A DNA stretch of 64,000 nucleotides, from assembly GCA_947179485.1 (NCBI GenBank), contig OX359247.1, forward strand, positions 57,819,131-57,883,130. Direction: 5' to 3'. This document shows positions 29,501-39,852 of this stretch, one piece after another. The first letter of the stretch is position 1, and every line of letters begins with the position of its first letter. Source of the DNA: Allacma fusca. Its lineage: Eukaryota > Arthropoda > Collembola > Symphypleona > Sminthuridae. A program made the translations under genes and the position numbers. The notes beneath the pieces are model-generated. The model saw only the letters and a list, made by a program, of their open reading frames with translations, made no database searches and was not told the DNA's origin.

Positions 29501-30968
29501 GGCCAAAATGGAATTCCATTCCAAGTGTCCGAGTCAAGAGCCAACCACAAGTATGTCCCAGTCCCAGGAACTCATTACCATTTCAGTCCACACGTCTCCC
29601 TTCCGTGTCTCCATCATTTTATTTATAAAAGGGTCCCAAAATATATTCCTCGCCCCCTAGCCCATTTAAACCCATTTACAAAACAAAATCCAAGAGCCTA
29701 AAATTTTTACCACATTTTTTCTCCTCTTTACGAAATTTGCCCAATTTTTGTGTCATTTTTGTCACAATGGTAAAAAATGCAGGAAACATTTCTACCAGAT
29801 TTTGTCCTCTAAATTTACAAAATTTGTTCAGTTTTTACCCCAATGTCACAATGATAAAAAATGCAGGAAAAATTTCTACCAGATTTTGTCCTCTAACTTT
29901 ACAAAATTTGTTCAATTTTTACCCCAATGTCACAATGGTCAAAAATGCAGGAAAAATTTGCTTAAATTCTTAAAAAAAATCCTTAATTATGATGAATTTT
30001 GGGTGAGACTTTTAAGGGCAAATTTTAAAGACAAGACTGTTGGACAAATTTCAGGTTTTTTATCAATAAATTTTTAAAATTCCCCTTTTGCAGAAATCTT
30101 TTTTAAACTTTTGGAGATTTTTAGAACTGCCGGACATTTGGAAATAAAATGTTTGATTTTTTTTGCCTATTCGAATTTCCTGTTCTGGGCCAAATATGGG
30201 GAGGGAGAGGACTCTTGCGGACCCTTTACATGTGGGATTATCAACACCCTGGGATGTGCTATGTTATTATTGTTTGTTTGCAGTATACTCATGTCACGGT
30301 CATTGGGAAGAGAATGGTTTGGGGTTTTTAATTGCGACTCCACAGAGTCGCTCATCCACGGCTGCCCATCGCTACTGCTTCGTGTACACTGAGTCGGCCG
30401 AGGGAAGTCTCCGTGTTTACAGTAGTAGTGAGTCCTGCCGAAGGAATATTAATGCGGCCACTGAGAGCACTTGGGCTTTCAACCTCACATCTGATGGTAA
30501 CTTCTATTTCCAAATAACATTTCCCTAACGCTTGCTCCGGAGTCTCCAAATTTTAATTATACAGATAATGCATTTTCCTCCCGTTTAGTCAACGCTAAAA
30601 TATTAAACTCGCCCTTAAAAAAAATTTTTTAAGGGGAATTGTAAATAATGAATTGACCCTTAATGATGAATTAAAATTTTTTTTCAGGTCAATGTGCCGA
30701 AGCCGTGACTGCTGGAGGGGCCAGTGGCATAAAATCCTGTGATACTCCTGTTCATAATGTAATTTATGTAATTGTCGTCCTACTCATCTCACTGTTGTCC
30801 AATACGCTAGTCAGCATCATCTTTTTCCCGCCCTCCAGCAATTATTATAATCTGACCTGGGAACCTTCCGCCAAGACCCCTGAAAAACCCAAAATTCTCC
30901 CTCCCACGACTCAAGCCAATTTCAAAACTTTCAAGGACTTGACTTGGCTCACTTTGCCAAGGCTGTGA
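11568..30968 (+). CDS. Secreted/membrane cysteine-rich DUF7042-7045-type protein (5' exon not found)
   Basis: Nine exons read in matching phase: 11568-11709, 26633-26724, 27133-27247, 27378-27520, 28049-28300, 28581-28878, 29213-29550, 30284-30496 and 30688-30968. They encode 623 residues up to a TGA. The first visible exon starts inside a codon, so the signal-peptide exon lies upstream or outside the window. Motifs in order are KWKGKWFQSGIQSP, CYRCLVINDRHENVLQYKE, APFTFTYNRGYGECKNP, LLLRYQACPDV, ELQCIAQWRDGSQFYLVGK and YRCFVYEK. From memory these match the arthropod extracellular family annotated with DUF7042/7043/7044/7045. Many cysteines suggest an extracellular, disulfide-bonded protein. 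A C-terminal hydrophobic segment (VIYVIVVLLISLLSNTLVSI) with about 45 residues after it fits a single membrane span. Function is unknown. The second visible intron boundary encloses 14.9 kb full of repeats. Confidence 0.85.
12001..12159. mobile_element. Short pogo/Tigger-like MITE (putative)
   Basis: The left end is GGACCCTCGTTATAAAGACC. The right end, on the minus strand, is TACAGTCCACCCTCGCTTTT. The two are imperfect inverted repeats about 159 bp apart, with a non-coding interior. Confidence 0.45.
12876..13043. repeat. 23-bp tandem repeat with palindromic AACGTT core
   Basis: Degenerating copies of ATTCGTTTCGTAAAAACGTT plus AAC run from about 12876. The first three are near-identical and the later ones decay (CGTTAAAATTCG forms). 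Each unit can fold through its CGTTT/AAACG arms. Confidence 0.75.
13578..14272. mobile_element. Complete non-autonomous hAT element (695 bp)
   Basis: The terminal inverted repeats are TAGTGCATCGCATGGGTTCA at the left and its near-exact complement ending TGCGATGCACTA at the right. They are flanked by a perfect 8-bp duplication CACCCGGT at 13570-13577 and 14273-14280. An 8-bp target duplication is characteristic of the hAT superfamily. Inside the ends are many subterminal copies of GGTTCAGGT/GGTACAGGT in direct orientation at both ends, and no transposase. Similar GGTTCRGGT arrays flank the 4.5-kb hAT element at 52966-57507, although the terminal repeats differ. Confidence 0.9.
17190..17585. 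repeat. 33-bp tandem minisatellite (higher-order 66 bp)
   Basis: The unit is about 33 bp with core TTGACCCAAGTTAAAATGTA. Two alternating variants (AGTTTGACCGGAAC and GCATGACCTAAAC tails) form a 66-bp higher-order period. The minus strand shows a spurious 97-codon open frame with an 11-residue repeat. Degenerate TGACCC-rich sequence extends from about 16.66 to 17.87 kb. Confidence 0.9.
20159..20433. mobile_element. Pogo/Tigger-like MITE (putative, clearest example)
   Basis: The left end is ACAGTCCAGTCTCGCTATAA. The right end, read on the minus strand, is TACTGTGGACTCTCGCTACG. The inverted ends lie about 275 bp apart around an AT-rich non-coding interior. I class it as pogo/Tigger-like from the terminal motif only. 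Confidence 0.55.
22121..22213. mobile_element. Very short pogo/Tigger-like MITE (putative)
   Basis: The left end is TACAGGCTTTTCTCGTTATA, followed by ACGAACC. The right end, on the minus strand, is TAGAGTCACACCTCCTTATT. The element is about 93 bp with no coding capacity. Confidence 0.4.
23185..23470. repeat. 22-bp tandem minisatellite
   Basis: The main unit is TTGACCTCTATTGTGTTTAA plus AC, repeated about eight times. It passes into a derived 22-bp unit TTTTTAACTCAAATGTGTTT plus AA. Degenerate TTGACC-rich sequence continues to about 24.0 kb. Confidence 0.9.
29761..29960. repeat. 84-bp tandem duplication in an intron (2.4 copies)
   Basis: GTCACAATGGTAAAAAATGC recurs at 29761, 29845 and 29929, an exact 84-bp spacing. 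The whole unit repeats with a few substitutions. It lies in the intron 29551-30283 of the DUF704x gene. The two open frames across it are by-products of a period divisible by three. Confidence 0.9.
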
Positions 30969-33900
30969 TTGTTTTTTGGAATTTAATTAATACTTAAGGA
31001 AGAATAGGTACTACTCGGATTTTCTTTTTGTGTCTCAATATGTTTTTCAAAAATGTATTATCCTTAAATTGTATTATTACTGTTGTAAATTTTAAGGCAA
31101 GTTTTGTGACAATTTTTTTTCCAATTTCCCCAATATTTTTCCCTTCGAAAATTTTCCCCCTTTTTGTTACACTAATCTGTTAATTGACGCACAGAGTCCC
31201 ATACCACATATTTCTCATTTTAGAAAATTACTGTAATTACATTTTGTGTTTGGAGGAAAAATTTACTTTGGATTTGCTCCTGTAAAAAAAAGTTGTAAAA
31301 ATATTTTGGGCGACTTTGTTTGGATTTTTCCTGCAAAAATTCCTGGCTGCCCACAATTCACGTACAAGTTCTATTTGATTGCATTTTTTTTATCATTGAG
31401 CTTAATTTAACTTGAGGACTGAGAGCATTGTAATTTGATTCCCTTTACTTATAATTTTAGTCAATTTTTGTGATTTTTATTTTACATTTAATTATTTTAT
31501 AGGTCAAGAGTAAAATGTATGAGAAAGTCCCATTTAATGTCCAACCAAAATCCTCTGGGTATCTTTGAAATGAGCAGCTCTGATAAATATTATTGTACAC
31601 TTTGAGCGTCGGCTCATGAAGGTGCGAGAATTTTACGGAAAAAATTAAAAATCTAGAAAATAATCCTAATTTCATACCACTAATCTTATATATATAAATA
31701 TACATATTATGTACATTCATGTGCATGCGCGTCTATTGAGTGCGTATTTGCAAGTATTGTGTAAATATCTATAATAATTATAGGAAACCATATACGTTAA
31801 TAATTATTATACGTACGTTATAAATGTAGAGGAATTATCTAAGGTGTGAATAATTTTAATGAAATATGAAAATTTAATCAAATATTCTACACTATTGTAC
31901 ACGGGAGTAAATATAATAATAATTACAACTGGAGGAATTTTAGGAGATCTGTAAAATATGGTGTATATATCAATTAACTTGAAACTATTGTTCTGACTAT
32001 ATATTACCATATGATTATTACATATGTATGTACATATATGTGTAGAGACACCCTCATTCTGGAGACGGTGAGACGGACTTCCTTCAGAGTCCACACCCAA
32101 ATCTAATACTGGAATCAATTTGAACGACCAAAATTTTTACAAATAAATTGCCCCAAAATTGAAACTCTTTCCCCGTTTACCATTTAAATTTCCCACTGCA
32201 TGGTTTTGACTTGAACCAAACATTCCATCAATAACATATTGCATTCTGATTTAATGCCTATCGGCGTCACAGATTTGACTGGAAAATTCGGGGAAAATAT
32301 TTTTTCCATTGGAAGTAATACAAATTTCTGGAGGAAATTTCAGGGTTAATCTGAAAAAAAGAAAATAATCGCTGTACATTGCGTAACGTAATTTCATCAA
32401 ATTTATTAACAGTGCCCGCATCATTGCGCAGTTCCTTTTGCGTAAGAATAGGTGTAATTTTAATTGATTTTGCATTTTTTAAGGACCAAGGGCACATGGT
32501 GAAATATTCACGTTGATTTAGCACGGATGCAGAATGTTTGCGTAAAAAATAGTGGCTGATTAAAAACTAGTATAGCAAATTGAAAGTTCATGTACGCATG
32601 CAATTTGTGAATGCCTTCACATGCTTGTTTACACTAAAAATAATGGTTCAATTTGCAGTACATTCTCTTAATGAGGTAGCCCGCAAAAGCTGGAAAATTT
32701 GACGTGGCAAATCATCTGCCCCAATAACCTTAGAAATTCCCATGGTTTCAAACGTGAATAATTCCTTAAATAAGATAGTCCAAATAAATAATTAATTTTT
32801 TAAGAAGGTCATGCATACTCACAATTAAATGGCTACATGAAAAGAATTATCTTTCCAGAAAATCTCCCTGCTTGGACAAATATGCCGCAAAAAAAATTCC
32901 CAGCCTAGAAAATTATAACTGTAGAGTGGGAAAAGATAAAAAAAATAGTGTCATTAAGCCGGAACCTTGCATGAAGAAGCTTTGTGAGTTTTTCATTATT
33001 ACGAGATTATTAGAGCAATGGTTAAAGGTTACCCTCAACCGCAAAATTGCACTCGAATGTAACATTATAGAATGTCTCATATACCTATGGAGAGTCATTA
33101 TAAAAATCCAGTTTTTTATACAAAACCATCAACTTTTTTCAATGAGTAAAAATTAGGAAATTTTGACGTACTCAGGTGCAAACACAAAACATTGCAATTT
33201 TACTCCCATGCTATGTACATATAAAAACGTGGAAAATTTTACTTTGTAGTGTTGTTCACGAGTGGATAAAAAATTACTGGTTTTAATGCGCGCTGCGAAA
33301 TTTACAGGACCTCATAAAATATTTTCATAGCCTTGTACATAATAGTGCCTTTTGCAAAATACGTACATAAAAGGTTTCAAAAAATGGTTTTTTGCATTTG
33401 AACACATTGCAGTTTCTATTAAATTATTTTGCAAATCTTATTTTGAATTACAACATTAACTCAACGCTTCAATTGTACCCAACTGTGGATACCCAAGTTT
33501 TTCTCAAAATTTGTCTAAAGCTTCTTTCTAGCCCCGGAATTCTTGGAATTTTCTTCAATTTTTAACCGCCAATGTCCAGCATTGAAAATTATCCTATTTT
33601 ACGCTGCCTCTTTTTGTCTGCCTATAATATTTGAGACCACAAATTGCTTAATGTTTTTGTAACTAACTCCTAACTTTGACCTCTCTGACCCTTCAAACAA
33701 ACCTGGGTCGATGGTTCTATTAAATTCTGGGATAAAATTTCCGAGGGTGTTAATTTGATGCTGTGCTTGAATGCGTTTGAGAGAGACGAAGGTTTTCATA
33801 CACCTCGTACATGTAATTACTTATACACACATGTGTTATTTATCTCTGAGTTTACTATGTGCGGAGCTGCACCACGATCTGACAAATTGGAGGAAAATGG

Positions 33901-36512
33901 TTTTAAATTACAATTTCTCATCAACGCTTTGCTCCCACATAGCGTTCTAATCTCATGTCATATTACTTGTGTGAGTCACCTCTGAGAAGGAAATAATTGG
34001 GGGTTGCAAAATTTGCGAGAGGTTTCGTCGCCAGCTCCTTTCTTTATTCTGCAGGGAGAGACTGTGTGTAGAGTGAGACGTGCATGTTTCGGCATACAAA
34101 AGTGACTATACACTACGTTGGATCATGTCCAAGTCAAGGCCAAAAGCCCTACTGTAGGAGCCCAAACTGTTGGGACGTTTGAGAGCATTTCTTTTGTCAT
34201 GCTTTGATTTAGTGCATTACAAAAACATTTTTCATTTAATAGTCAGCTTCCCCTATAGTGTCCAATTTCATGTGGACATACATACATACGCGAATGTAAC
34301 GTCCCATTAGTGCAATTATAAATAAATGTTAAGGGAATGTGAGTAGGTTAAATTACATTGAGTGCTAGATTTTGAGAGACACTTAGAATAAGTGAGACAA
34401 AGACAAATTAAAACATTAATGAATTGGACTCAAGTACATACAACAATCCCTTTGGAGTCTCATTTTGAGATGAGTCATCACCTACTTGACCAGCCTAACG
34501 TCAATCCTAATCGAATCCCTTGTCAAGTGTGGACTTTGCGTCTGTATGTTTTCTTTAGCATCTGTTAGTAATCTTGCCCTCGGTAGTGCATCGTTCGAGT
34601 CCTATTTTGCAGACCTTAAATTTAAAGTTTCACCAATTTTCCTACCATTTTTACCCCATTCCCCACAGCCTTAGCGCCAAATTTTATCAAAGGTTAATCC
34701 CGAATTTCACCGAAAAGTGACATGTCGTTTTCAAAAAATTCACCCTGGTTTTCTGCTAAATTAGGCCAAATTTTATCAAAATTTGACCCCAAATATTTGA
34801 TCCAAATACTAGCAAAACTTGTCGAAACCTGATTTAAATTGAATGCAAACTTAATCTCAATTTGACCCGAAATTGACCTGAGCTTGCGGATTTTTGACTC
34901 ATAATTATTGTAAAAATTATCAGAATTGTATTCCCAATTGGAAAATATTTAGTAAGGATTTTTGCAGAATTTGCCAGAACCTGGGCTTTGCTTCTTTTAA
35001 AACTATGCTAAACCTTCGGAGGCATTTGACGCAAATTGAACGCTTTTTTAGACCCAACTTCAACCTATATTTTGCAAATCATCTCGAAAGTTTCAAATGG
35101 GACACCCTTATGATAATCTATTTACTTTTCAAATCAACGTCAAAATATCAACCAAGCTTCACGATTATAAAAAAATCGTACCAATATTTGAGGAAATATT
35201 TACACGACTTGGGTCAAAATTTTACCGCAACAGGGGACAATTTTATTCCAATATGTGCACTTATGTCCCCATCAAATTTTACGCAAATGGTTCACAAATT
35301 TGTCTGAAATACGACACCAATTTTATCTGAATATAAGTCCAATTTTACTTAATTTGATAAATCCCGGAGCTGACGAATTGTTATGTTAGATGTGAGTTGA
35401 ACCTGTCGTTGACGGAACAAATAATTTAGACTAATTGTAAACCTATTTGTGTCATTGACAATTGACCTAGAAATTAATTCAAGCCAACCCTAACCTTTAC
35501 ATGAACTGAGCTCTAGCTCTGACAAGTAGTTTTGAGTGACTAATGTAAAATCATGAAAAAATCCATTTGCATTTCCGCAGGCTTAATCAAAGTACTACGT
35601 TATTGAGAGACGTGATTGGGAAAACCAGACTGCAAAACCTGCTCACTCCCTGAACCCAGTCTCTGATACTGGGGAAATTTAATAGAAAATAGCAAAAAAA
35701 AATAGTCTCAACCAGGTAGTACACAGGTATATAAATTCCTTTCAACATATGGTTTTCAAAGCTTAAATAATATATACGATAATTCTTTGCAACAAACTTT
35801 TATTGCAAAACTTGTAAGGGAATTTTCACAGGTTCATTCCTGGAAGTCAAGCATTTTTTTATAATTTTCATCTCTTTATTTTATTTTTTTAGAATCAGCA
35901 AATATCTGTAGATTAACCTTAGGAAACTGTACACAATACATTTACATAGATTATATTATATGCAAAGTCACCCTTTTGTTCAGACTCAAGCCTGTGACCG
36001 TATCCTTGAATTTTAATGAGGATTCACAATTCTAAAGGTGTGAAACCCCTTAAGGATTCAAATAGGAAATAAAACAAAGACGCCAAAAAGAATCGAAAAT
36101 GAATCCCCATTATTTTAATTATTGCTAAAAATGTGTCAACCCTAAAAGTGTCAAAAATTAAACACTTTCTATTCAAAATAAGATTGAAAATTTACATGCA
36201 AACCATTGACCTCATTTCGTTCCCGCTCACTTCCCATAAAAATGCTAATGAGAAAAATATTTAGGTGGGAAAAATTTACCGCCCCAAAATTATTACCACA
36301 GGAAAATGTATTCACGTGCTTTTCTTCAATGCATTTCATAATTCAATGCACCCTTCAAGGAATTTCACATGGGAGTCTTCCCAGTGGAGTTTAATAACTT
36401 TCAATATGTGTACATAAATCACGTCTATATACAAATATCCATATATAGAATACCCTTGCTATTATACACCAACTTTTAAAAAAGTATTTCTGCACGTAAT
36501 TATTTGATGGAA

Positions 36513-38200
36513 TTAGGCGCCGTTTGAGACTTTGGGTGGTATTGGACCTGTGTGTACCATGTGATTTTTTATTTCTTCTGTCAAATCATTTTGTAGAAGA
36601 TTAACCCAACTTCTGATCAAATCAGTGTAACAAGTGTTAAAGAAGGAAAAAAAGGATTTAATGGAAAAATTCATGAGTGATAAAATATATAAAAAAATAC
36701 CACCAGCAAAAACAGCTATTTTAATCAAATCTCAGTCCCATCAAAATGGAAATCAGAAGCTACTGCAGGAATTGAGCTCTCTGTCAAGGACAAATGTTAT
36801 CTCAAATAATTTTATAAGCAGTGTAATTACAATAATAGTAGTAAAGTCACATTTAATTTAAACATAAACAAAAGCTAAGCTTTTCCATTATGGGCTTTTG
36901 TTCCCATACAGAAAGGACATGCACTTAAATTTTACCTTATCTCATCTTACAAACACACATAATTGCTCTGTGGTGTACTATTATCTGCAGTACGCATCCG
37001 TGATCTCGTCCTGGGGTTAAGAATTCCTACATAAATTTTTAAGACCGCTATCATATTTCTTGTCTTATAATTGGGATAAAATATCTTACACAAAATTCCT
37101 CAAGATGGAAAAATTCTGCAAGGTTTTTCAGATGCAAGAATAATTAAACGTCGGGACGTACATATGAAGAAGCAAAATTAGAATTTCCTGGTCAATTTTG
37201 TACCAAAGTCAAATTTAATCCTTAAAAATTTTAGGGGTCAAAATTAAACCCGTAAAATATTTTGAGGTGCAAAATTTAATTCCTGAAAAATGTATAAGAA
37301 GCAAAAATTGAAATATTGTTAAAAGATTGTTAAGAAGCAGCTCTGAGTATAGTTGACACGGCAATCGTGCCTTGAATGGTGGAATTTCAATTAGAGTGAA
37401 GCCTCCATATAAGGGCTGCTCTAAATTTTGCTCTTACAATGTATTTGCTTAAAGGAGAAAAAATTAACATTGGGTTGAATGGGAAGGTGTTTAATTAATT
37501 TTGGGTCTGGAAAGAAAATGTTTAAAGTATTGGATCCCTTGTAGCGATGACGGACTGTAAATGAATAGCTGGAAAGAAAAGCCAGACTTGTAATTATTAT
37601 TATTCCTGATAATATCCTACAAAATCAAAACAATGGAAAAAAGGAAGGATTAAATTCCCTCACCTCTCAGGAAAGTTTGCGTGCAATTTTATCTGCGCAT
37701 TAAACAATGTCTTGAGACTGAGGGAGTGAGAAACAAAAGGGCATCAGTATCCTTAATTTTGGATGATTCATTATTCCACGCCGTATGGAATTACACATAT
37801 GTGAATACATATATTATGTAAGAGAATAAAAATTGGAACAAAAACAATTCCCAAGCTTCAGGGCTTCTCAGCCTCTAAATTTCCAAAGTACTTGGAAAGA
37901 AATGTTAAGGTAAAAAAATAAAAAGTTGGAGTTTGAGGAGTTATACCTCTTCATTGAATGATCCCACAGCGAAAGTAAAATAATATAAAAAGTTGTTGCA
38001 GTCAACACGGACGAAGCAGTACAGATGGTGGATTCGAGTTAGACAAGTCAACAAGAGTCCTGTTAAACTTCCAATTGTTGTTTTCGTGATTCGTATTTGT
38101 TTTTGAAGAGGGGCGTGATCTGCATCTTGGATTTCTACAAGATATTTATCATACTCAAATAAATAATACAGACGTAAGGACAACAAACCACTTTGAGTTC
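36513..38200 (-). CDS. Possible minus-strand gene fragments (weak)
   Basis: Two minus-strand open blocks look more protein-like than their surroundings. One spans 37947 to about 38200 and ends at a plausible donor (GAAGAG then GTATAAC). It includes LVEIQDADHAPLQKQIRITK. The other ends at a TAA at 36513 and reads SWVNLLQNDLTEEIKNHMVH near its end, possibly after an acceptor TTTGATCAG. I recognise no family and found no connecting exon, so this may be chance. If real, it would be transcribed divergently from the secreted-protein gene that starts at 38399. Confidence 0.2.
37392..37559. mobile_element. Short pogo/Tigger-like MITE (putative)
   Basis: The left end is TAGAGTGAAGCCTCCATATA. The right end, on the minus strand, is TACAGTCCGTCATCGCTACA. 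It is the only member of this group that I saw downstream of 27 kb. Confidence 0.45.
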
Positions 38201-38398
38201 ATAAAGAGTCGTCTTATGGGCTGACATTTAAAATTGTGCACAACAAAATATTTATGAGATCGTCAATCCTGACCTTTCCAAACTAGTTTCCATTTGGGTC
38301 TCCTCTCTTGCACATCTCAAGCCATTATTGCTCAAATATATTTACGTTCTGTTACAAAACTTCGGAAAGTTCACTCGTTTTGGAATTTCAGGGGCAAA

Positions 38399-39852
38399 AT
38401 GAACATGTCAGCAATTTTGCTTATTGGACTCATCACAGTCGCTAGTGCGGTAAGTTTTGGATTCTGTTTTTAGGATTTGACTCAAACCTTTTAATTTAAA
38501 TACGGGATTCCGAATGTTTTAATTGAATCAAAATTGAGAAAGTACTAAAAAATTTGAATTTTTTCTTAAAACATTGGAAATATTGTTGGAAATGTTTTTT
38601 TGTTTGCATAATTAAATGAACACCGTATTTTAATATTTTGAAAATTGAGTAAATTTCTGGATTTTATTCCAACTTATAAGCATTAGGAGCGGAAAAGTTT
38701 TACCGCAAAATTTTCTTATTTCAACGCCGCTTAAACTATTTGTTACGTCTATCCCGAGTTATATTATACACATAATGCCTTATCGAAATGAAAAAAATAA
38801 AATCACAAATGTTGATTGGGAAGCAATGACTCGGCATGACTTATACAGTGCACTCAGTTTATAATAGCTGCCCTAAAAGCTGTAAAATTTGTCCCTAATA
38901 GTGTTATTAAAGGAAAAAAATTATTACGCTGCGTTCTGTCAAATATTAATGTCATCGAATATTTTTGATCCAGGACAGAAACTGCTGTTACAAGATACAG
39001 TCTCCTATAGAATGAACTCTGGATATTAGATCAACCTGAAAAACAAATATTTACCTAATATTGTATGAGCGTATATGGGAAAATAATATTTTGTCAAATA
39101 CATCTGGTGCCCATAACGTGTTTAGAAATATCTTTGCCCTTAAAAAGAAAATGTTTAGAATTTATAGAATTTATAGAAATTCCCTTATCCCCAGATTTGA
39201 CATTCGCAAAAATGCATTCTACATTTTAAGTTAATCGCTCATGATTGCTCATTTTTGTTATCAACCTGTTCTGTCACAGATTGCCAGCCCTCACCACAGT
39301 GATGAGGATGACCGGTACACCCCATTGATCAGACTACTGAAGCAGTTGCGAAGACGTGACCGCTACCAGAATTACTACAACGATGATAGTCAGGCGGCGA
39401 TCAGTAACAGTCCCAACACCGCCACCAGCTCAGCCCCAATCACCTCCACGTCCGACGTCCAGACCACAGAATTCCTGGGTCAAAGGCCCCAGTCTCAGAG
39501 TTACAACACAAAAAATTACAATTCCGGCAGTTTTTCCTCCCCTGACCAAATCAGGAAAATCCTAGGACAGAGTCAACAGGCCTCAAGTCAGTCGACGTCC
39601 CAGTCCCTGGGTGATATTGGTAATTTGGACAATCTCCCGAGCTACAAGCCCATTCCCTCGTACCCAGTCACGGCCGTTCCTCCTCAAAGGATTGAGCAGA
39701 TCAATCGCGGAGTGAGTACCATCTTGAACGGGGTGGGTCAGGGGAGCTTGGATCAAATCTTAAGAGGCTCCTTTATGTTCACCAGGAACGAGAATGTGAG
39801 GAGTGTCGCGAATACAGTTCTGGACTCCATTTTTGGACGCCGAACTAATTAA
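38399..39852 (+). CDS. Secreted Q/S/N-rich protein, unknown family
   Basis: Two exons, 38399-38449 and 39280-39852, join in phase 0 and encode 207 residues. Exon 1 is a clean signal peptide (MNMSAILLIGLITVASA) ending exactly at the GTAAGT donor, a common layout for small arthropod secreted proteins. Exon 2 begins with a charged stretch (HHSDEDDRYTPLIRLLKQ, then a dibasic RRR). It continues into low-complexity Q/S/N/T-rich sequence (about residues 45-125) and ends in a better ordered region (IEQINRGVSTILNGVGQGSL). The RRR could be a processing site. TTTCAG just before GGGCAAAATG hints at a non-coding 5' exon upstream. I recognise no family; it could be a secreted structural, salivary or peptide-precursor protein. 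Confidence 0.8.

Larger units (their letters stand above)
30969..38398. other. Intergenic region without a confident gene
   Basis: The start of this stretch is the 3' untranslated region of the DUF704x gene. A canonical AATAAA does not appear close to the stop; the nearest good one I see is near 32142. The rest is AT-rich sequence with a degenerate TTTGACCC-type tract at 34.68-35.35 kb, a Tigger-like MITE at 37.4 kb and two weak minus-strand exon candidates (listed separately). I saw no RNA gene. Confidence 0.5.

Noticed and set aside
28341-29537. Minus-strand open frames of 69-141 codons at 28-29.5 kb
   Set aside because: They are antisense shadows of the GC-richer DUF704x exons.
34520-34620. 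tRNA-like box GTTCGAGTCC
   Set aside because: No matching A box, acceptor stem or anticodon arm can be folded at the right distance upstream.
34894-35307. 137-codon open frame
   Set aside because: It lies in a degenerate AAATTTGACC-type repeat tract, is rich in N, F and K as expected from AT-rich DNA, and has no family resemblance.
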